Below are positions 5,761 to 6,099 of a stretch of DNA of 6,099 nucleotides, one piece after another. The DNA is from a bacterium (GTDB lineage Bacteria > JAMORN01), in the NCBI GenBank assembly GCA_027063545.1, contig JAMORN010000161.1:1-6099 (forward strand). Direction: 5' to 3'. Made by a program: the position numbers and the translations under genes. The stretch's first letter is position 1, and every line of letters begins with the position of its first letter. The notes under the pieces are model-generated. The model worked only from the letters and a program-made list of their open reading frames with translations, was not told the origin of the DNA and made no database searches.

Positions 5761-6099
5761 TTATTTTACCTTTTCTTTTATTATATAATCAGCCCTTAAT
5801 GCCTGCCAATCTCTACAATCCCTACATACAGGAGGAAGTTTCTCCCATTCTTTGTTTTTATGATATTCTCTATATATCTTTAGCTTAGAATTCTTCCAAA
5901 CATCCTTTATTGAAGATTCTGATACATCTCCAACTATAACTTTACCATCCCAATCCATTGGACATATTGGAACCTTTCCATCATGAAATATTGTTATTAA
6001 TTTCATAATATAGTAACATGGAAATCTATGTTTATTATCATAAATTAGATGCTTTGCCTCTACAGTATTTGCCCAAGAAGCTTTAGGCCTTATTTTAAT
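5761..6099 (-). CDS. radical SAM/SPASM protein, C-terminal part only (5' end beyond the window)
   Basis: The frame is open from the right edge to the TAA at 5761-5763, giving 112 residues and no start; the ATG at 6004-6006 is internal. The visible part is a SPASM (twitch-type) auxiliary iron-sulfur domain: FPCYY (Cys28 of the visible part), KVPICPMDWDGKVIVGDV (Cys46), SSIKDVW, and a final PPVCRDCRDW (Cys92, Cys95). This Cys layout and the GDV...S.K.VW pattern are typical of radical SAM enzymes that work on peptides or sugars, where the extra cluster lies near the substrate. The radical SAM core with its CxxxCxxC motif must lie outside the window and is not seen. It is probably the upstream gene of the same operon as the methyltransferase, 1 nt away. 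Confidence 0.85.
   Translation of the reverse strand: MKIRPKASWANTVEAKHLIYDNKHRFPCYYIMKLITIFHDGKVPICPMDWDGKVIVGDVSESSIKDVWKNSKLKIYREYHKNKEWEKLPPVCRDCRDWQALRADYIIKEKVK

Noticed and set aside
5706-5888. Plus-strand open frame across the methyltransferase-SPASM junction.
   Set aside because: Antisense to two well-supported genes and without family features.

Overview
This is an AT-rich window (estimated by eye at well under 40% G+C) from a bacterium. Most proteins are rich in Lys, Ile, Glu and Phe. Ribosome binding sites of the AGGAG type, tight gene packing and an alanine-transaminase-type aminotransferase would fit a low-GC thermophilic bacterium such as a member of the Aquificota (Hydrogenothermaceae-like). 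That placement is a guess from composition and protein style; no marker gene here settles it.

The left part reads rightward. Positions 1-965 hold the remains of a YbdG-type (MscS superfamily) mechanosensitive channel gene that enters from the left edge. The reading frame shifts near position 515, exactly where about 40 codons expected by the family are missing: the stretch that encodes the cytoplasmic beta domain. The gene is therefore called a pseudogene, not two small genes. A promoter-bearing gap follows, then an intact slyD-like FKBP prolyl isomerase/chaperone gene (1130-1603). A long hairpin (1631-1683) sits between slyD and the convergent genes and overlaps the stop codon of the opposing gene.

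The rest (1682-6099) reads leftward and is packed like one operon or two abutting ones. In transcription order it holds: the C-terminal SPASM end of a radical SAM protein cut by the window edge; a class I SAM-dependent methyltransferase, 1 nt after it; a WbqC-family protein whose ATG overlaps the methyltransferase stop (ATGA); after a 72-nt AT-rich gap, an AlaC-type aminotransferase; and, 8 nt further, a two-domain ATPase of the AAA_14/DUF4143 type. The first three look like part of a surface-polysaccharide or glycan-modification cluster continuing beyond the right edge. The aminotransferase is probably housekeeping alanine synthesis. The ATPase has no clear functional tie to its neighbours, although it is probably co-translated with the aminotransferase.

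I found no tRNA, rRNA, CRISPR array, insertion sequence or phage gene. The most notable items are the beta-domain deletion in the channel gene, the translationally coupled SPASM-methyltransferase-WbqC trio, and the altered nuclease-like motif in the ATPase.
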